Notes: generated by a model not told the origin, from the sequence alone. Positions 18,688-28,032 are shown, numbered from the stretch's first letter. The stretch is 64,000 nucleotides of DNA from Corallococcus sp. AS-1-6 (GCF_020037015.1 NZ_JAIQDE010000001.1:310001-374000), one strand, 5' to 3'. Numbers and translations are program-made.

Positions 18688-21311
18688 AACATGTCCTCGT
18701 CCGGCTGCCAGCCGCCCCGGTTCCACATGCGCGGCGCGGTGTTCTCCACCGCCTGGCCGAACATGAAGAACCGCGCCCACATGGGGCCGGCGCCCAGCGC
18801 CTGGATGCGCACCGTGTGCACGCCCGGCGCGATGTCCTCGCCCAGCGTCACCGGCACCGTGCGCGCGTACCACTTCACGCCCGGGCGGCCCACCGGCATG
18901 GCCGGCTCGCGCTGGGAGGCCGGCAGCACCACCGTGCGCTCGGCGCGCGTGACGTGCGGCACCAGCACGCTGGCTCGGCGCACCGGGTTGCCGCCATCCA
19001 CCGTCACGGACAACTGGGGCTCGGTCGCGCCCTCCGCCACCGGCGTGTAGACGACCACGTTGAGGGTGACGGCGCCGGGGCCCGTCTTGCGCACCGGCAC
19101 GCGCAGCCCTCCCTGGCCCACCGGATACACCGTGCGCGAGCGCAGGCCGCTGCCCGCCGCGGGAGGCCGGTTGAGCAGCGCCGTCAGCCCCGGCGCCGTG
19201 GAGCGCAGCAGCACCTCATGCTCACCCGGCGGCAGCGGGGGCAGCAGCTCCCGCGCCCGCGTGGAGCGCACGGTGAAGCGGTGCAGCGGCTCGCCATCGA
19301 GCAGCACCTCCACCTCGTTTCCCAGCGCCGCCGCGTCCTTCAACGACAGGCGCACCTCCGGACGGGTGGGCGTGCGCGCGTCGAAGCGCGCCCGCACCGC
19401 GCGGCCCGGCTCCAGCACCGTGGACAGCGCCTTCACCCGGTCCACCGTGTCCTCCGGCCCGGACTCCAGTACCTCCACCACCGACGGCGAGCCATACGGC
19501 CGCACCACCACCGCGTCACCCGACGGCGGAGGCGTCTCCTCCCGGGGGCCCACGGGCTCCAGGCGCACCTGGCTGAGCAGCTCCATCCGCGCGCCGCCCT
19601 GCATCAGCGCGTTCAGGTTCGCGGGGCGCATCGGGTGCCACGCGCGCTGGTCCACGGGCGCGTTGCGCCACCGCACGCCGGTGAGCGCGTCGTTCGTGTA
19701 CGGCGCGGACGCCGCGATGGGCTGACCGCTGGACAGGAAGCTGTAGAGCTGCACGATGGTCGTGCGCGGCGCCTCCACGCGCAGCTTGCGCGCCCCCATC
19801 GGCAGGAACACCCGGGCGCTCGCCGCGCCTGACACCCACGCCGGCAGGTCCGTGACCTCTCCCGAGCCAGCGTCCGGGTCCGCCGCCGCCACGGGCGTGC
19901 AGGGCAGGGCGCCGCCCGGCAGCGGCACCAGGGCCGCGCTCTCGAACGGCGCGGGCTCCGGCGTCGCGTCCAGCGAGGCCTGTCCCAGGGACTGGCCCTG
20001 CGCATCCAGCACCGTGAGGCGCAGGTTGAGCGGCTCGCGCGAGGGCGCGCGGTCCAGCGAGCGCGCGTCGATGCGCACCAGCCGCCCCACCGCGTCCATG
20101 CGCGGGTCGATGTCCAGCTCCAGCACCGGGCACGCCGGGCCGGTGGCGAACGCCTCCGTGCGGCGCGTGTCCGGCAGGAAGGCCACGCGGCCCTCCGACG
20201 CGACGCCCGCCTGGGGACGCGACTCGGCGGGCAGCAGCCACGACTCGAAGGGGCCCTCCACCGTGTAGCGCAGGTCCTCCTGGCCGTCGTTGCGCACCAT
20301 CACCGTGTGCACGCCCTCCGGCAGCTCCAGCGGATGCGACATGGGCGAACCCGCCACGGGGCCCGGCAGCTCCATCGTGTGGGCGGTGCCGTCCGCGGAG
20401 AGGGTCCGCACCGTCACGGGGCCGTGCGGCTGCGCCTTCGCGTCCGTCGCGTCGCTCCACAGCCACAGCACCGGCTTCGCGGGCCCGGTGACGTTGAGGG
20501 CCACGGCGCGGCCCGCACCCAGGCGCTCCTGCACGGACTCGGTGGCCTCCACCAGCGGCAGCCGGTAGGCGGTGCGGTAGACGGGCTCAATCTGGTAGTC
20601 CGTGCCTGCCTCACCCTCCGCGTTGAGGCGCTCCCAGTGCTCCTCCGCGAGCCAGCGGCGCGTGTCGGAGGAGAGCTTCTCGAAGGGCTCGAAGGTGGCG
20701 CGCCCGGCGCGCACCTCCGCGCGGGCCTGGGCCAGCTTCTGCGACGCGAGCAGCGGCAGCGTCCGGTGCGCGCGGACGTAGACGCGCGCCAGCAGCGTGT
20801 CGTTCGCGCCCGCGGCCCGCAGGTACAGCACGGAGTACTCCGGGCGCTCCTTGGGCAGGCGCAGCACGAACTCGCGCTCGTCCGTCACCTGCTGGTCCGC
20901 GTGCGTGGTGAAGGCGCTCTCCTGCAGGAACGTGCCGTCCTCCTGCGGCTGGCCCTTGCTCTGGCGCGTGCGCGTGAAGATGGAGCGCTCCAGCAGGACG
21001 CCGTCCGGCCCGCGCAGGATGGCCTTGAGTCCGTACTGGTACTGCTTCTCCGGCGCGTAGGGAGTGCCGTCCGGGAGCAGCTCGTGCGTGACGATGAGCA
21101 GCTCCTCGGCCTCCGCGGGGACGCGCACGCGCATCTCCCGGCCCGGCTCCAGGCGGTAGAAGATGAGGCGCTCGGCGTTGACGAACTTCGCGTCGCGCCG
21201 CGCGGTGGGCGTGTCGGTGTTGCCCAGCACGGCGAGGCTCGCGCCCCAGATGAGGGCCAGGCCCACCATCAGTCCAAGGAGCGCCACGAGGGCGCGGCTG
21301 CGGGTCTTCAT
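18684..21311 (-). CDS. Membrane-anchored periplasmic beta-rich protein of the CapB/CapC operon
   Basis: Protein of 875 residues. One uncleaved-looking membrane helix near the N-terminus (residues 7-29) is followed by a long extracytoplasmic region of alternating beta-strands. Several units contain the turn L-P-P-G-E-H or L-P-E-G-V-H followed by a strand, a pattern shared with the periplasmic part of the giant outer-membrane protein, which suggests related beta-sandwich (carbohydrate- or polymer-binding-like) domains. No catalytic motif was recognised and no named family could be assigned. Its start overlaps the stop of the CapC-like gene (ATGA) and its stop overlaps the next start, so the three proteins are probably made together. 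It may bridge inner and outer membrane components. Confidence 0.6.
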   Translation of the reverse strand: MKTRSRALVALLGLMVGLALIWGASLAVLGNTDTPTARRDAKFVNAERLIFYRLEPGREMRVRVPAEAEELLIVTHELLPDGTPYAPEKQYQYGLKAILRGPDGVLLERSIFTRTRQSKGQPQEDGTFLQESAFTTHADQQVTDEREFVLRLPKERPEYSVLYLRAAGANDTLLARVYVRAHRTLPLLASQKLAQARAEVRAGRATFEPFEKLSSDTRRWLAEEHWERLNAEGEAGTDYQIEPVYRTAYRLPLVEATESVQERLGAGRAVALNVTGPAKPVLWLWSDATDAKAQPHGPVTVRTLSADGTAHTMELPGPVAGSPMSHPLELPEGVHTVMVRNDGQEDLRYTVEGPFESWLLPAESRPQAGVASEGRVAFLPDTRRTEAFATGPACPVLELDIDPRMDAVGRLVRIDARSLDRAPSREPLNLRLTVLDAQGQSLGQASLDATPEPAPFESAALVPLPGGALPCTPVAAADPDAGSGEVTDLPAWVSGAASARVFLPMGARKLRVEAPRTTIVQLYSFLSSGQPIAASAPYTNDALTGVRWRNAPVDQRAWHPMRPANLNALMQGGARMELLSQVRLEPVGPREETPPPSGDAVVVRPYGSPSVVEVLESGPEDTVDRVKALSTVLEPGRAVRARFDARTPTRPEVRLSLKDAAALGNEVEVLLDGEPLHRFTVRSTRARELLPPLPPGEHEVLLRSTAPGLTALLNRPPAAGSGLRSRTVYPVGQGGLRVPVRKTGPGAVTLNVVVYTPVAEGATEPQLSVTVDGGNPVRRASVLVPHVTRAERTVVLPASQREPAMPVGRPGVKWYARTVPVTLGEDIAPGVHTVRIQALGAGPMWARFFMFGQAVENTAPRMWNRGGWQPDEDML

Positions 21312-24300
21312 CGACGGGCCTCTTCGCGGGAGACTTCCCCGGTCAGCACCACCGGACGGCGGTGCCGCAGCGCCAGGTCCACCGTGCTCGCGAGCTCCGC
21401 GTCACCCGCGGTCAGCTCCGCGCGCTTCGCCGGCGACGGGTGCTGCTGAAGGAAATAGACGGCGCGCAGCACCTGCTTGCCCTGCCGCGCTTCCACCAGG
21501 AGGAAGGGCAGGCCGTATTCAGCGCTGAAGCCGGACTTCACCTGACGCGTCACGTTGCCCACGCGCTTCGTCTGCGCCAGCGCGCGGAGGTCATGCACGT
21601 TCTGCTGCGCGACGTAGCGCTCCGCGCTCGCGGTCAGCTCCGCGAAGTGCTCCTTCAGCGCGGCGGACACCGGCTGTGTCGGCGCCACCAGCCGGTCCCC
21701 CAGCAGCGCGCGCTCGGGAGACTCGCGAGGCTCCTCGGGCAACAGGCCCGTGAGGGCCAGCTCCTCCGCCGCCAGCCGGGGGCCCACGAAGGCGCCGCGC
21801 AGCGGCTCGGACAGCCACAGCGTGGCCAGCCGCGCCCCGCCGAAGGTGCGGGAGAAGACCTGCTGCGGGCTCGCGTCGTTGAGGCCCGTCAGCTCCGGAG
21901 AGCCGTCGTGGTAGCGCACGCGCTGCCCCAGCCAGCCCAGCGGGCCCTCCTGGGACAACAGCCGCTCCAGGTCCGCGGGCCGCTGCGCCTCGGTGAGCAC
22001 CGGGCTGCCCACGTCCACCAGCACGTCCGCCTCCACGGACGGCCTGCCGGAGAAGCCGCGCAGGTGCAGCACCCAGCCCTGCTCCTTCGGCAGCGCGCGG
22101 TGCACCGCCTGGTGGAACGCCTGGAAGCTCGTGCGCAGCTCCCCGAAGGTGGCGGGGTGGGGCAGGTCGCCGGACGCGGTGGCGAACACCAGCGCGGTGG
22201 CGCGCGACTCGTGCCACAGCTCCGAGGCCACCTGCAGCGTGCCCGCCTCGCGCGCCGGTGACGGCACCTCCAGCGCGAGCGGCGAGCCGCCCGGACGCAC
22301 CATCAGCCCCGCGCCCAGCCGGCCCGGCGTGCCCTCCGCGTCCGTCACCCACCAGCACCCGGTCGCGCCCGCGCACTCCGTCACCGGGTGCACCCGCAGG
22401 CCCATCAGCGCCGCCATGGCCCCGGCCCAGCGCGCGCGCAGCGCCTTGGGCACGTCCGCCGTCCCGCCGCCCAACAGCGGCGAGGCCACCTGCTGCTCCA
22501 GCACCAGCAGCTCCGCGTCCGACGGGCGCACCGCCGGCACGCGAGCGACCTCCGGCGCCACCATCAGCGTGCCCAGCGCGTCGCGCTCCGTCATCGGCGC
22601 GGCCAGCGCCTGGGCGTGCTCCAGCACCAGCGAGGCCAGGTCGAAGGCGCCCGCGCGCAGCACGCTCACCCGCGACTCGCCCCAGTTGCCGCCGGGCTCC
22701 GGCGGAGGTTGAGCGGTCACCGTCGCGCCCGGCCACAGCAGGTCCAGCCCCCGAGGCGCCTTGCCGTCCGGCGTGTGCAGCACCACCTGGCCCGGCTTCA
22801 GCGACGGGTCCACGCGCAACTGCACCCGCTCCCGCGAGGACAGCGCGTCGTGCGCGTGGCGCAGCGGCGTCTCCGACTGCGCCAGCGCGTCGCCTAGCAC
22901 CAGGCCCGCGCGGTGGGAATCCACGCCGCTCACGATGATGGCGCGGCAGCTCACGCGCTCGCACAAGAGCGCGGCGGCCTCGGCGCTCGGCGCCTCCGTC
23001 AGGGGACGCGGCACCTCTAGCACCGGCCCCTGCGCGCCGGGGATGAGCAGCGACGTGTCCCAGCCCGCCTTGCCCGCGCCCTCCACGCGCTCCACCAGCG
23101 CGAAGCGCGCGGGCACGCCGTCCTGCTTCGGCAACTCGCGCAGCTCCAGCCCCAGCGCCACCGCCTTCGTGCGCAGCGCGCTCAGGCTCTCCGCGCGGCC
23201 CGACTCCAGCCACGCATCCAGCCCGTTCCACAGCCCGCTGTACTCGCGCAGGTCGCCGTGCTTCAGCCGCAGCGACTGCCCGCCCACGTCGCTCTCACGC
23301 GCGGTGGCGCGGCCCATCACCATCAGGCCCAGCGGAGACTGGTCCAGCCCCAGCCCGGGCACGTGCTCGCGCGGCGCCTCCGCGGTGAGCGCGGTGGCCG
23401 GCCGCGGCTCGATGAGCGACAGCCCGAAGCCCGCGAGGCTGCCGATGAGGAAGCCCGCCAGCGACGTGTGCAGCGTGGGCAGCAGCACGCGGGCAATCAC
23501 CTGCTTCTGCAGCATCTTCACCGCCAGCAGCGTGGGCACCAGGTAGCCGAAGCCGAACAGGTCCGTGACCTTGAGGCCTGGAACGCGGGCGCCCATGGCC
23601 CAGCCGATGCACCACTTCACGAGGAAGCCCAGGCAGAAGACGAGCACCGTCTTGCGCGGCCCCTCCAGGTTGAGCGTGCGCAGCCCCGGCACGGACAGCA
23701 CCGCCTTCGCGGCCACGACCAGCAGCAGCACCTCCGCCAGGGTGGCTACGAGCTTCAGTGGCTCCAGCCACGTGAGCGCCAGCAGCGCGGGCACGAGGAT
23801 GCCGTTGAAGTCCCAGCCGTACTTGAGGTTGAAGCGCGCGGCGAGGAACGCCGTCGTCAGCAGGATGATGTAGGCCTTGGGGCTGGACAGGAAGTCCTGC
23901 GCCACGTCCTCGTACATCAGCTCCAGGCTGGAGAAGGACAGGTTGGTGCCGGGCAGCAGCACGAAGCGGAGGATGACGTAGGTGAGCGCCACCGGCGCCG
24001 CCACCTGCCACAGGCCGCGGCGCAGCTTCAGCTTCCAGAAGGCGTTCGCGGTGAGCGGCACCAGCACCAGGCCGATGCTGTGCAGGCTGCGGTCGACGAT
24101 GAAGGACGTGCCCCACCGCTCGTCCATCCAGTGCCCCAGCACGGGCAACAGCCACGTCTCGCTGACCGCGCGCACCACCACGCTGGCGAGCACCACCGCG
24201 AAGAAGCGGTCGCGGCCGAAGAACTCGCTCCAGGCCCCCGTGCGGGACAGTCCGCTGGAGAACGCGAGCGCCAGACCGTACGTGAGCAGTGACTCGGCGA

Positions 24301-24493
24301 CGACGGTGCAACCCGCCTCCGGGTGGATGACGAACACCGAGGCCAGGTAACCGGGGACCACGAGACCCACGAAGACCCACCCGAGCGTCTCCGTCAGGAG
24401 CGCCAGGATGAGCACGCCCACGAGCACCGCCACCAGGATGGAGGTGTCGAGGGAGTAGGCCGGAAACAGTGTCAGGGTCGAAAGGAGCGCCAT
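21308..24493 (-). CDS. Tandem CapC (PgsC)-like membrane protein with degenerate hydrolase-like C-terminal region
   Basis: Protein of 1061 residues. Residues about 15-165 match CapC/PgsC of the poly-gamma-glutamate synthase, including the hallmark GLVVPGYLA in a similar arrangement of membrane helices. Residues about 190-355 are a second, diverged CapC unit with G-I-L-V-P-A-L-L-A-L. The remaining 700 residues are extracytoplasmic and contain at least one, probably two, degenerate copies of the hydrolase domain encoded at 17632-18687. In these the metal-site His residues are replaced (VPSPAREAGT for VPHPYFDIGT; LHLRGF for VQLHGF). It is the first gene of the operon. No clear promoter was seen in the 220 bases upstream. 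CapC works with CapB in polymerising and passing the chain through the membrane. Confidence 0.8.
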   Translation of the reverse strand: MALLSTLTLFPAYSLDTSILVAVLVGVLILALLTETLGWVFVGLVVPGYLASVFVIHPEAGCTVVAESLLTYGLALAFSSGLSRTGAWSEFFGRDRFFAVVLASVVVRAVSETWLLPVLGHWMDERWGTSFIVDRSLHSIGLVLVPLTANAFWKLKLRRGLWQVAAPVALTYVILRFVLLPGTNLSFSSLELMYEDVAQDFLSSPKAYIILLTTAFLAARFNLKYGWDFNGILVPALLALTWLEPLKLVATLAEVLLLVVAAKAVLSVPGLRTLNLEGPRKTVLVFCLGFLVKWCIGWAMGARVPGLKVTDLFGFGYLVPTLLAVKMLQKQVIARVLLPTLHTSLAGFLIGSLAGFGLSLIEPRPATALTAEAPREHVPGLGLDQSPLGLMVMGRATARESDVGGQSLRLKHGDLREYSGLWNGLDAWLESGRAESLSALRTKAVALGLELRELPKQDGVPARFALVERVEGAGKAGWDTSLLIPGAQGPVLEVPRPLTEAPSAEAAALLCERVSCRAIIVSGVDSHRAGLVLGDALAQSETPLRHAHDALSSRERVQLRVDPSLKPGQVVLHTPDGKAPRGLDLLWPGATVTAQPPPEPGGNWGESRVSVLRAGAFDLASLVLEHAQALAAPMTERDALGTLMVAPEVARVPAVRPSDAELLVLEQQVASPLLGGGTADVPKALRARWAGAMAALMGLRVHPVTECAGATGCWWVTDAEGTPGRLGAGLMVRPGGSPLALEVPSPAREAGTLQVASELWHESRATALVFATASGDLPHPATFGELRTSFQAFHQAVHRALPKEQGWVLHLRGFSGRPSVEADVLVDVGSPVLTEAQRPADLERLLSQEGPLGWLGQRVRYHDGSPELTGLNDASPQQVFSRTFGGARLATLWLSEPLRGAFVGPRLAAEELALTGLLPEEPRESPERALLGDRLVAPTQPVSAALKEHFAELTASAERYVAQQNVHDLRALAQTKRVGNVTRQVKSGFSAEYGLPFLLVEARQGKQVLRAVYFLQQHPSPAKRAELTAGDAELASTVDLALRHRRPVVLTGEVSREEARR

Positions 24494-24713
24494 GGTGGCC
24501 GCTCGAATCTAGGGAGGGCTCCGGACCCGACCAGGGTTGCCCCTCTCGGCGGATGAGAAGCGTCCGCTGCCAAACCGAAAGTTCGGGCCTCCAGTGTCAC
24601 TGAATGCCCAGCCCCGGACACTGGGAGCGGACCCGCGGACGGATCAGCCCGCCTGTTTCACGCGACGCGCAGCCGTCTGGCACGCCAGGTGAGGACGTCC
24701 GCCGCCTGACACT

Positions 24714-25988
24714 TCACGGGCAGTCCAGCGCGGCCACGGCCTGACAGCCCAGGCCGGAGCCGCCGAGCGTGCAGGGCACGGTGTCCGCGAGCGCCTGCAT
24801 GACGGCCCGGGACGACGCGCCGGTGCCGCGCAGCGTGGCGGACTGCTCCAGGTGGATGAAGCGGTCCGTGGCGGCGGCGGCCTCCGTGTAGCAGGCGTCC
24901 GCGGCGCCATTGTCGATGCGGCCCTGCACGTTGCTGGTGCCGCACAGCGTGCGGTGCTTGCCCGCGTCATCCGCCGCGTTGCAGGAGAAGGCCTTCTTGG
25001 TGCCCGTGAGGTGGGTGTTGAGCGCGTCGCGCAGGCGGTTGGAGAGCGCGCCCGGACGCAGCGCGCCGGTGCCGTCGCTCACCACGGCGGCCTCGGGGCC
25101 GGTGCCCGCGTCCATGCCGTGGATGCTGGCGGCGATGGCGTCCGGGTACGTGTCGCGCAGCGCGCGGTGCGCGGCGGTGAAGAAGTTGTTGCCGTAGTGC
25201 GCGACGTCGGAGATGCGCAGGCCCTTCGTGCCGCACACGCTGGTGGTGCCGCTGCACGGGCTGGCGGTGGTGACGGCGCAGCGGTTGCTGCCCGTAACCA
25301 GCAGCGCGCGCGCGCCCAGCGTCACCAACTGCGTGGCCGTCTGACGCAGCGTGCCCTCATCAGAGTCCGCGTGCGGCGCCTCCAGCCACAGGTCGCGCGC
25401 GGGGAACAGGTTGATGATGAAGGTGCCGCCGCCACGCGACAGCAGCCCCTGCTCACGCACCACCAGCCACCCGCCGCCCGTGTCGTTGCGGAAGGTGGAC
25501 ACGCCGTAGCCCATCCCCGCCAGGTCCTGCACCACCCGCGGCGTGGGGCCCTCGGTCAGCAGCGTGCGGAACGCGCCCTCGAACGCGGCGAGCTCCGTGC
25601 CGCCCGGCTCCTTGAAGCCGCCGCTGTTGGCCGCGGCGATGGGCGCCGTCAGGAGCCACGTCGTCAGGTTGCCCGTCAGGCTGGACAGCGCGCTGAGCGG
25701 CGAGCACACGCTCGCCGTGGGGGCAGGCGCGCTGACGACCGGCGTCCCGGTCGTGGGCGCCTCGGCCGTGGGCGTCTCCACGGACGTCTGCGTGTCGGTG
25801 GGCGCCGGCGTGGCGGGCCCCTGGCCCACGTCCTCCACGGGCTCGGCCGGAGTGTGGATGACGGTCCCCGGAGCGGACGTGGAGGGGCTCTCCGCCACGG
25901 CGTCGCTCGGTCCAGCGACGGCATTGCCGCAAGCGGCTGCGAGGAGCAGGAGGCAGGACAGGGCTGCGCGCAGGGGGGGCAGGGACAT
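24714..25988 (-). CDS. Putative metallo-hydrolase lipoprotein, paralogue of the operon hydrolase
   Basis: Protein of 424 residues with a lipoprotein-type signal (L-A-A-A-C near residue 20), then a Thr/Pro/Ala-rich linker to about residue 95. The folded part shares all key positions with the protein at 17632-18687: PHADSDEGT near residue 203, a conserved D-V-A-H, S-I-H-G-M near 285, V-V-S-D-G-T, and HLEQS near 376. Extra cysteines, absent from its paralogue, may form disulfides. It lies 220 bases upstream of the CapC-like gene on the same strand, so it may be co-regulated, but it is not part of the overlapping gene chain. The enzymatic class is inferred; the substrate is unknown. Confidence 0.6.
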   Translation of the reverse strand: MSLPPLRAALSCLLLLAAACGNAVAGPSDAVAESPSTSAPGTVIHTPAEPVEDVGQGPATPAPTDTQTSVETPTAEAPTTGTPVVSAPAPTASVCSPLSALSSLTGNLTTWLLTAPIAAANSGGFKEPGGTELAAFEGAFRTLLTEGPTPRVVQDLAGMGYGVSTFRNDTGGGWLVVREQGLLSRGGGTFIINLFPARDLWLEAPHADSDEGTLRQTATQLVTLGARALLVTGSNRCAVTTASPCSGTTSVCGTKGLRISDVAHYGNNFFTAAHRALRDTYPDAIAASIHGMDAGTGPEAAVVSDGTGALRPGALSNRLRDALNTHLTGTKKAFSCNAADDAGKHRTLCGTSNVQGRIDNGAADACYTEAAAATDRFIHLEQSATLRGTGASSRAVMQALADTVPCTLGGSGLGCQAVAALDCP

Positions 25989-26095
25989 GGTCCTGTCCCG
26001 AACAGCACGCCCTGCGCATGCATTCGCATCCCGTCAATCCGGGATGACAGCCGGAGCGGGGCCCGGTTGCCCGTCCGCCCTATGTCCCTGCCGGC

Positions 26096-27862
26096 TCAGG
26101 GCAGGGTCCGCAGCAGGCCCTCCGCGTCGGGGGCGCCCCAGCCGGTGGGGATGTCCCAGCCCGGCCCGGCTTCGTACTGCCGGTCGGTGACGCCCACGGT
26201 GATGTCGCGGAACGTCTTCTGCACTTCGGGCAGCGTGTAGAGCTGCGAGTTGAGCCAGCCCACCCGGGGCTTCTGCGCGTCCGCGCGCGCGCCGTTCACC
26301 ACCGTCATGATCCCCGCGAAGATGGGCGAGGAGAACGACGTGCCGGTGTTGGGCGTGGTGACGCCCAGCCACGTGTACCAGAAGCCGGTGTCCGCGTTCA
26401 GCGCGACGTCCACCACCGCGCGCTTGGCGGGCATCGGGAAGAGGCCCTTCTGCCACTCCGGCGTCGCGAAGGTGCGGGTGATGCCGGAGCCTGAGTAGTA
26501 CCAGGCCGTCTCGCCCGTCACCGTCATGCCGCTCATCTTCAACTGCGTGCCGCCCACGGCGGTGACGTAGGGGCTGTTGCCCGGCACGTCCACGCCCGCG
26601 GAGTCGCCGCTGGCCGCGGCGACGGTGATGCCCAGCGCGGCGGCCATGGTGCTGGCGTGGCTGTAGGCCTCGTGCACCGCCTTGGGCTCGGAGTCCTCGC
26701 GGTGGGCGAAGGACGTGGTGATGACGCTCACCTCGCCCCGGCCAATCGCTTCGTTGTACGTGTAGAGCATGGACGTGTTGCGCGCGTCCGGGCCCATGTA
26801 GACGAGCACCTCCGCCTTGGGCGCCATCGCCGCGGCCCACTCCACGTCCAGCGTGCCCTCGCGGTAGCGCGTGACGGGCGGCTCCATGGTCTGGATGACC
26901 TTGGGGTCCTCGCGCTCGATGCCCCACATCTTCCAGAAGGCGCGCACGTCCTTCCAACGGAAGCTGGCGCCAATCACCACGCCCAGCTTCATGCCCTGGC
27001 CCTGGTGGCCCTGCTCATAGAGCGAGTCCACGTTGTACGCGCGCGCCACCTGCTGGGGCGTGAGGCCCCGGCTGACGGGATTCGGCGGCTCCGTGGACGG
27101 CTGGCCGAACTCGCCGGGCAGCGTGCCCGTCTCCGCCGGCAGGTCCAGCGCCACGACGGCGTGGATGCGCTGCTGCACGAAGGTGGGGGCCTTGACGCTC
27201 TCCACGAGGCCGTAGACGTCGTGCGGATCATTCCCGCCCTGGGGCGACTTGCGCTCCAGCACGCGCAGCGTCACGCCGAACGCCTTGTTGAACTGGGCCA
27301 CCGTCCCCACGAACTGCACCAGCAGCCGGTTGGTGGCGACGTAGGGCACCTGCATGCCCTCGGACTTCAGCCAGTCCGTGACGACGGTGACGTCCTTATC
27401 CAGCGGGGCGTGCTTCGCCATCCACTCGGCGGGCGTCATGTACTGGCGGAAGCGGGAGCCGCCCGGCTTGTAGATGTCCGCGATGCGCTCCTCGAGCGCG
27501 GCCGGGTCGCGGATGGGGAAGGACACGAGCCCGCGGATGAGGTCCGTCACCGGCGCCTCGCCCTTGTCCGTGTAGACGCCCGGCAGGGGGCCCGGGACGC
27601 CGTCCGTCGTCGGGATGGGCGTGGGGTCCAGCACCTCCGCCTCCGGGTCGGGCGGCGGCGGGTCCACCCCCTCCGGCTCCGGCGGTGGCCGGCCGGGAGG
27701 GGGCTGTGAGTTCTCGGAGTCGGGAAGGGTGGGCGTGGACTCCACCGGCGTCGGCCCGGGAGGTCGCGGCTTGCCCACCGACGTGAGGCGGTCCGAGTCC
27801 CGGCAGCCGCTCAACCACCCCGCCAGCAGAAGAACACCCGTCAGGATGACTCCGCGCTTCAT
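26096..27862 (-). CDS. Sedolisin-type serine-carboxyl peptidase (S53), lipoprotein
   Basis: Protein of 588 residues. It has a lipoprotein signal with lipobox LSGC (about residue 20), a Pro/Glu-rich linker to about 95, a pro-domain (about 105-250), and the peptidase domain (about 265-588). Catalytic residues are visible: E-G-T-L-D (the Glu-x3-Asp pair), the oxyanion Asp in ASGDSAG, and the nucleophile in GTSFSSP. The calcium-site region near the C-terminus (A-G-P-G-W-D-x-x-T-G-W-G) is intact, so the enzyme should be active after pro-domain removal. The ATG at 27862 was chosen because it starts the signal peptide. The gene is divergent from the HEAT gene. Secreted acid-type proteases fit a predatory lifestyle. 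Confidence 0.9.
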   Translation of the reverse strand: MKRGVILTGVLLLAGWLSGCRDSDRLTSVGKPRPPGPTPVESTPTLPDSENSQPPPGRPPPEPEGVDPPPPDPEAEVLDPTPIPTTDGVPGPLPGVYTDKGEAPVTDLIRGLVSFPIRDPAALEERIADIYKPGGSRFRQYMTPAEWMAKHAPLDKDVTVVTDWLKSEGMQVPYVATNRLLVQFVGTVAQFNKAFGVTLRVLERKSPQGGNDPHDVYGLVESVKAPTFVQQRIHAVVALDLPAETGTLPGEFGQPSTEPPNPVSRGLTPQQVARAYNVDSLYEQGHQGQGMKLGVVIGASFRWKDVRAFWKMWGIEREDPKVIQTMEPPVTRYREGTLDVEWAAAMAPKAEVLVYMGPDARNTSMLYTYNEAIGRGEVSVITTSFAHREDSEPKAVHEAYSHASTMAAALGITVAAASGDSAGVDVPGNSPYVTAVGGTQLKMSGMTVTGETAWYYSGSGITRTFATPEWQKGLFPMPAKRAVVDVALNADTGFWYTWLGVTTPNTGTSFSSPIFAGIMTVVNGARADAQKPRVGWLNSQLYTLPEVQKTFRDITVGVTDRQYEAGPGWDIPTGWGAPDAEGLLRTLP

Positions 27863-27910
27863 CGCTCCCCCAGCCCGCGGTGACCCGCCTCGGGTCCGCC
27901 GCACCCCAGC

Positions 27911-27930
27911 CGTCCTCCCCCGGGAGGACG
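27911..27930. other. Perfect inverted repeat in the divergent intergenic region
   Basis: CGTCCTCC and GGAGGACG arms of 8 bases flank a 4-base centre, between the divergent sedolisin and HEAT genes. It could be an operator or a hairpin in the sedolisin leader. No matching copy was noticed elsewhere in the window. Confidence 0.4.
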
Positions 27931-28032
27931 TCCGCCCTTGTGCGCAACGAAGGTGGGCGCGATTGCCCTGAGAGGCAACTGTCGTGGACAGGTAAATCGC
28001 GGCTACACTGTTGGCACTTCTTTGCCCATCCC

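Noticed and set aside
24494-24713. Promoter of the CapB/CapC operon
   Set aside because: The best -10 (TAGATT on minus) is too close to the start codon and lacks a -35, and a TGGCAG element lacks a correctly spaced GC. No site was called.
28011-28026. TTGGCAC followed by TTTGCC upstream of the HEAT gene, resembling a sigma-54 promoter
   Set aside because: The GG to GC spacing is 9 rather than 10 bases, and the site lies only about 10 to 20 bases before the start codon.
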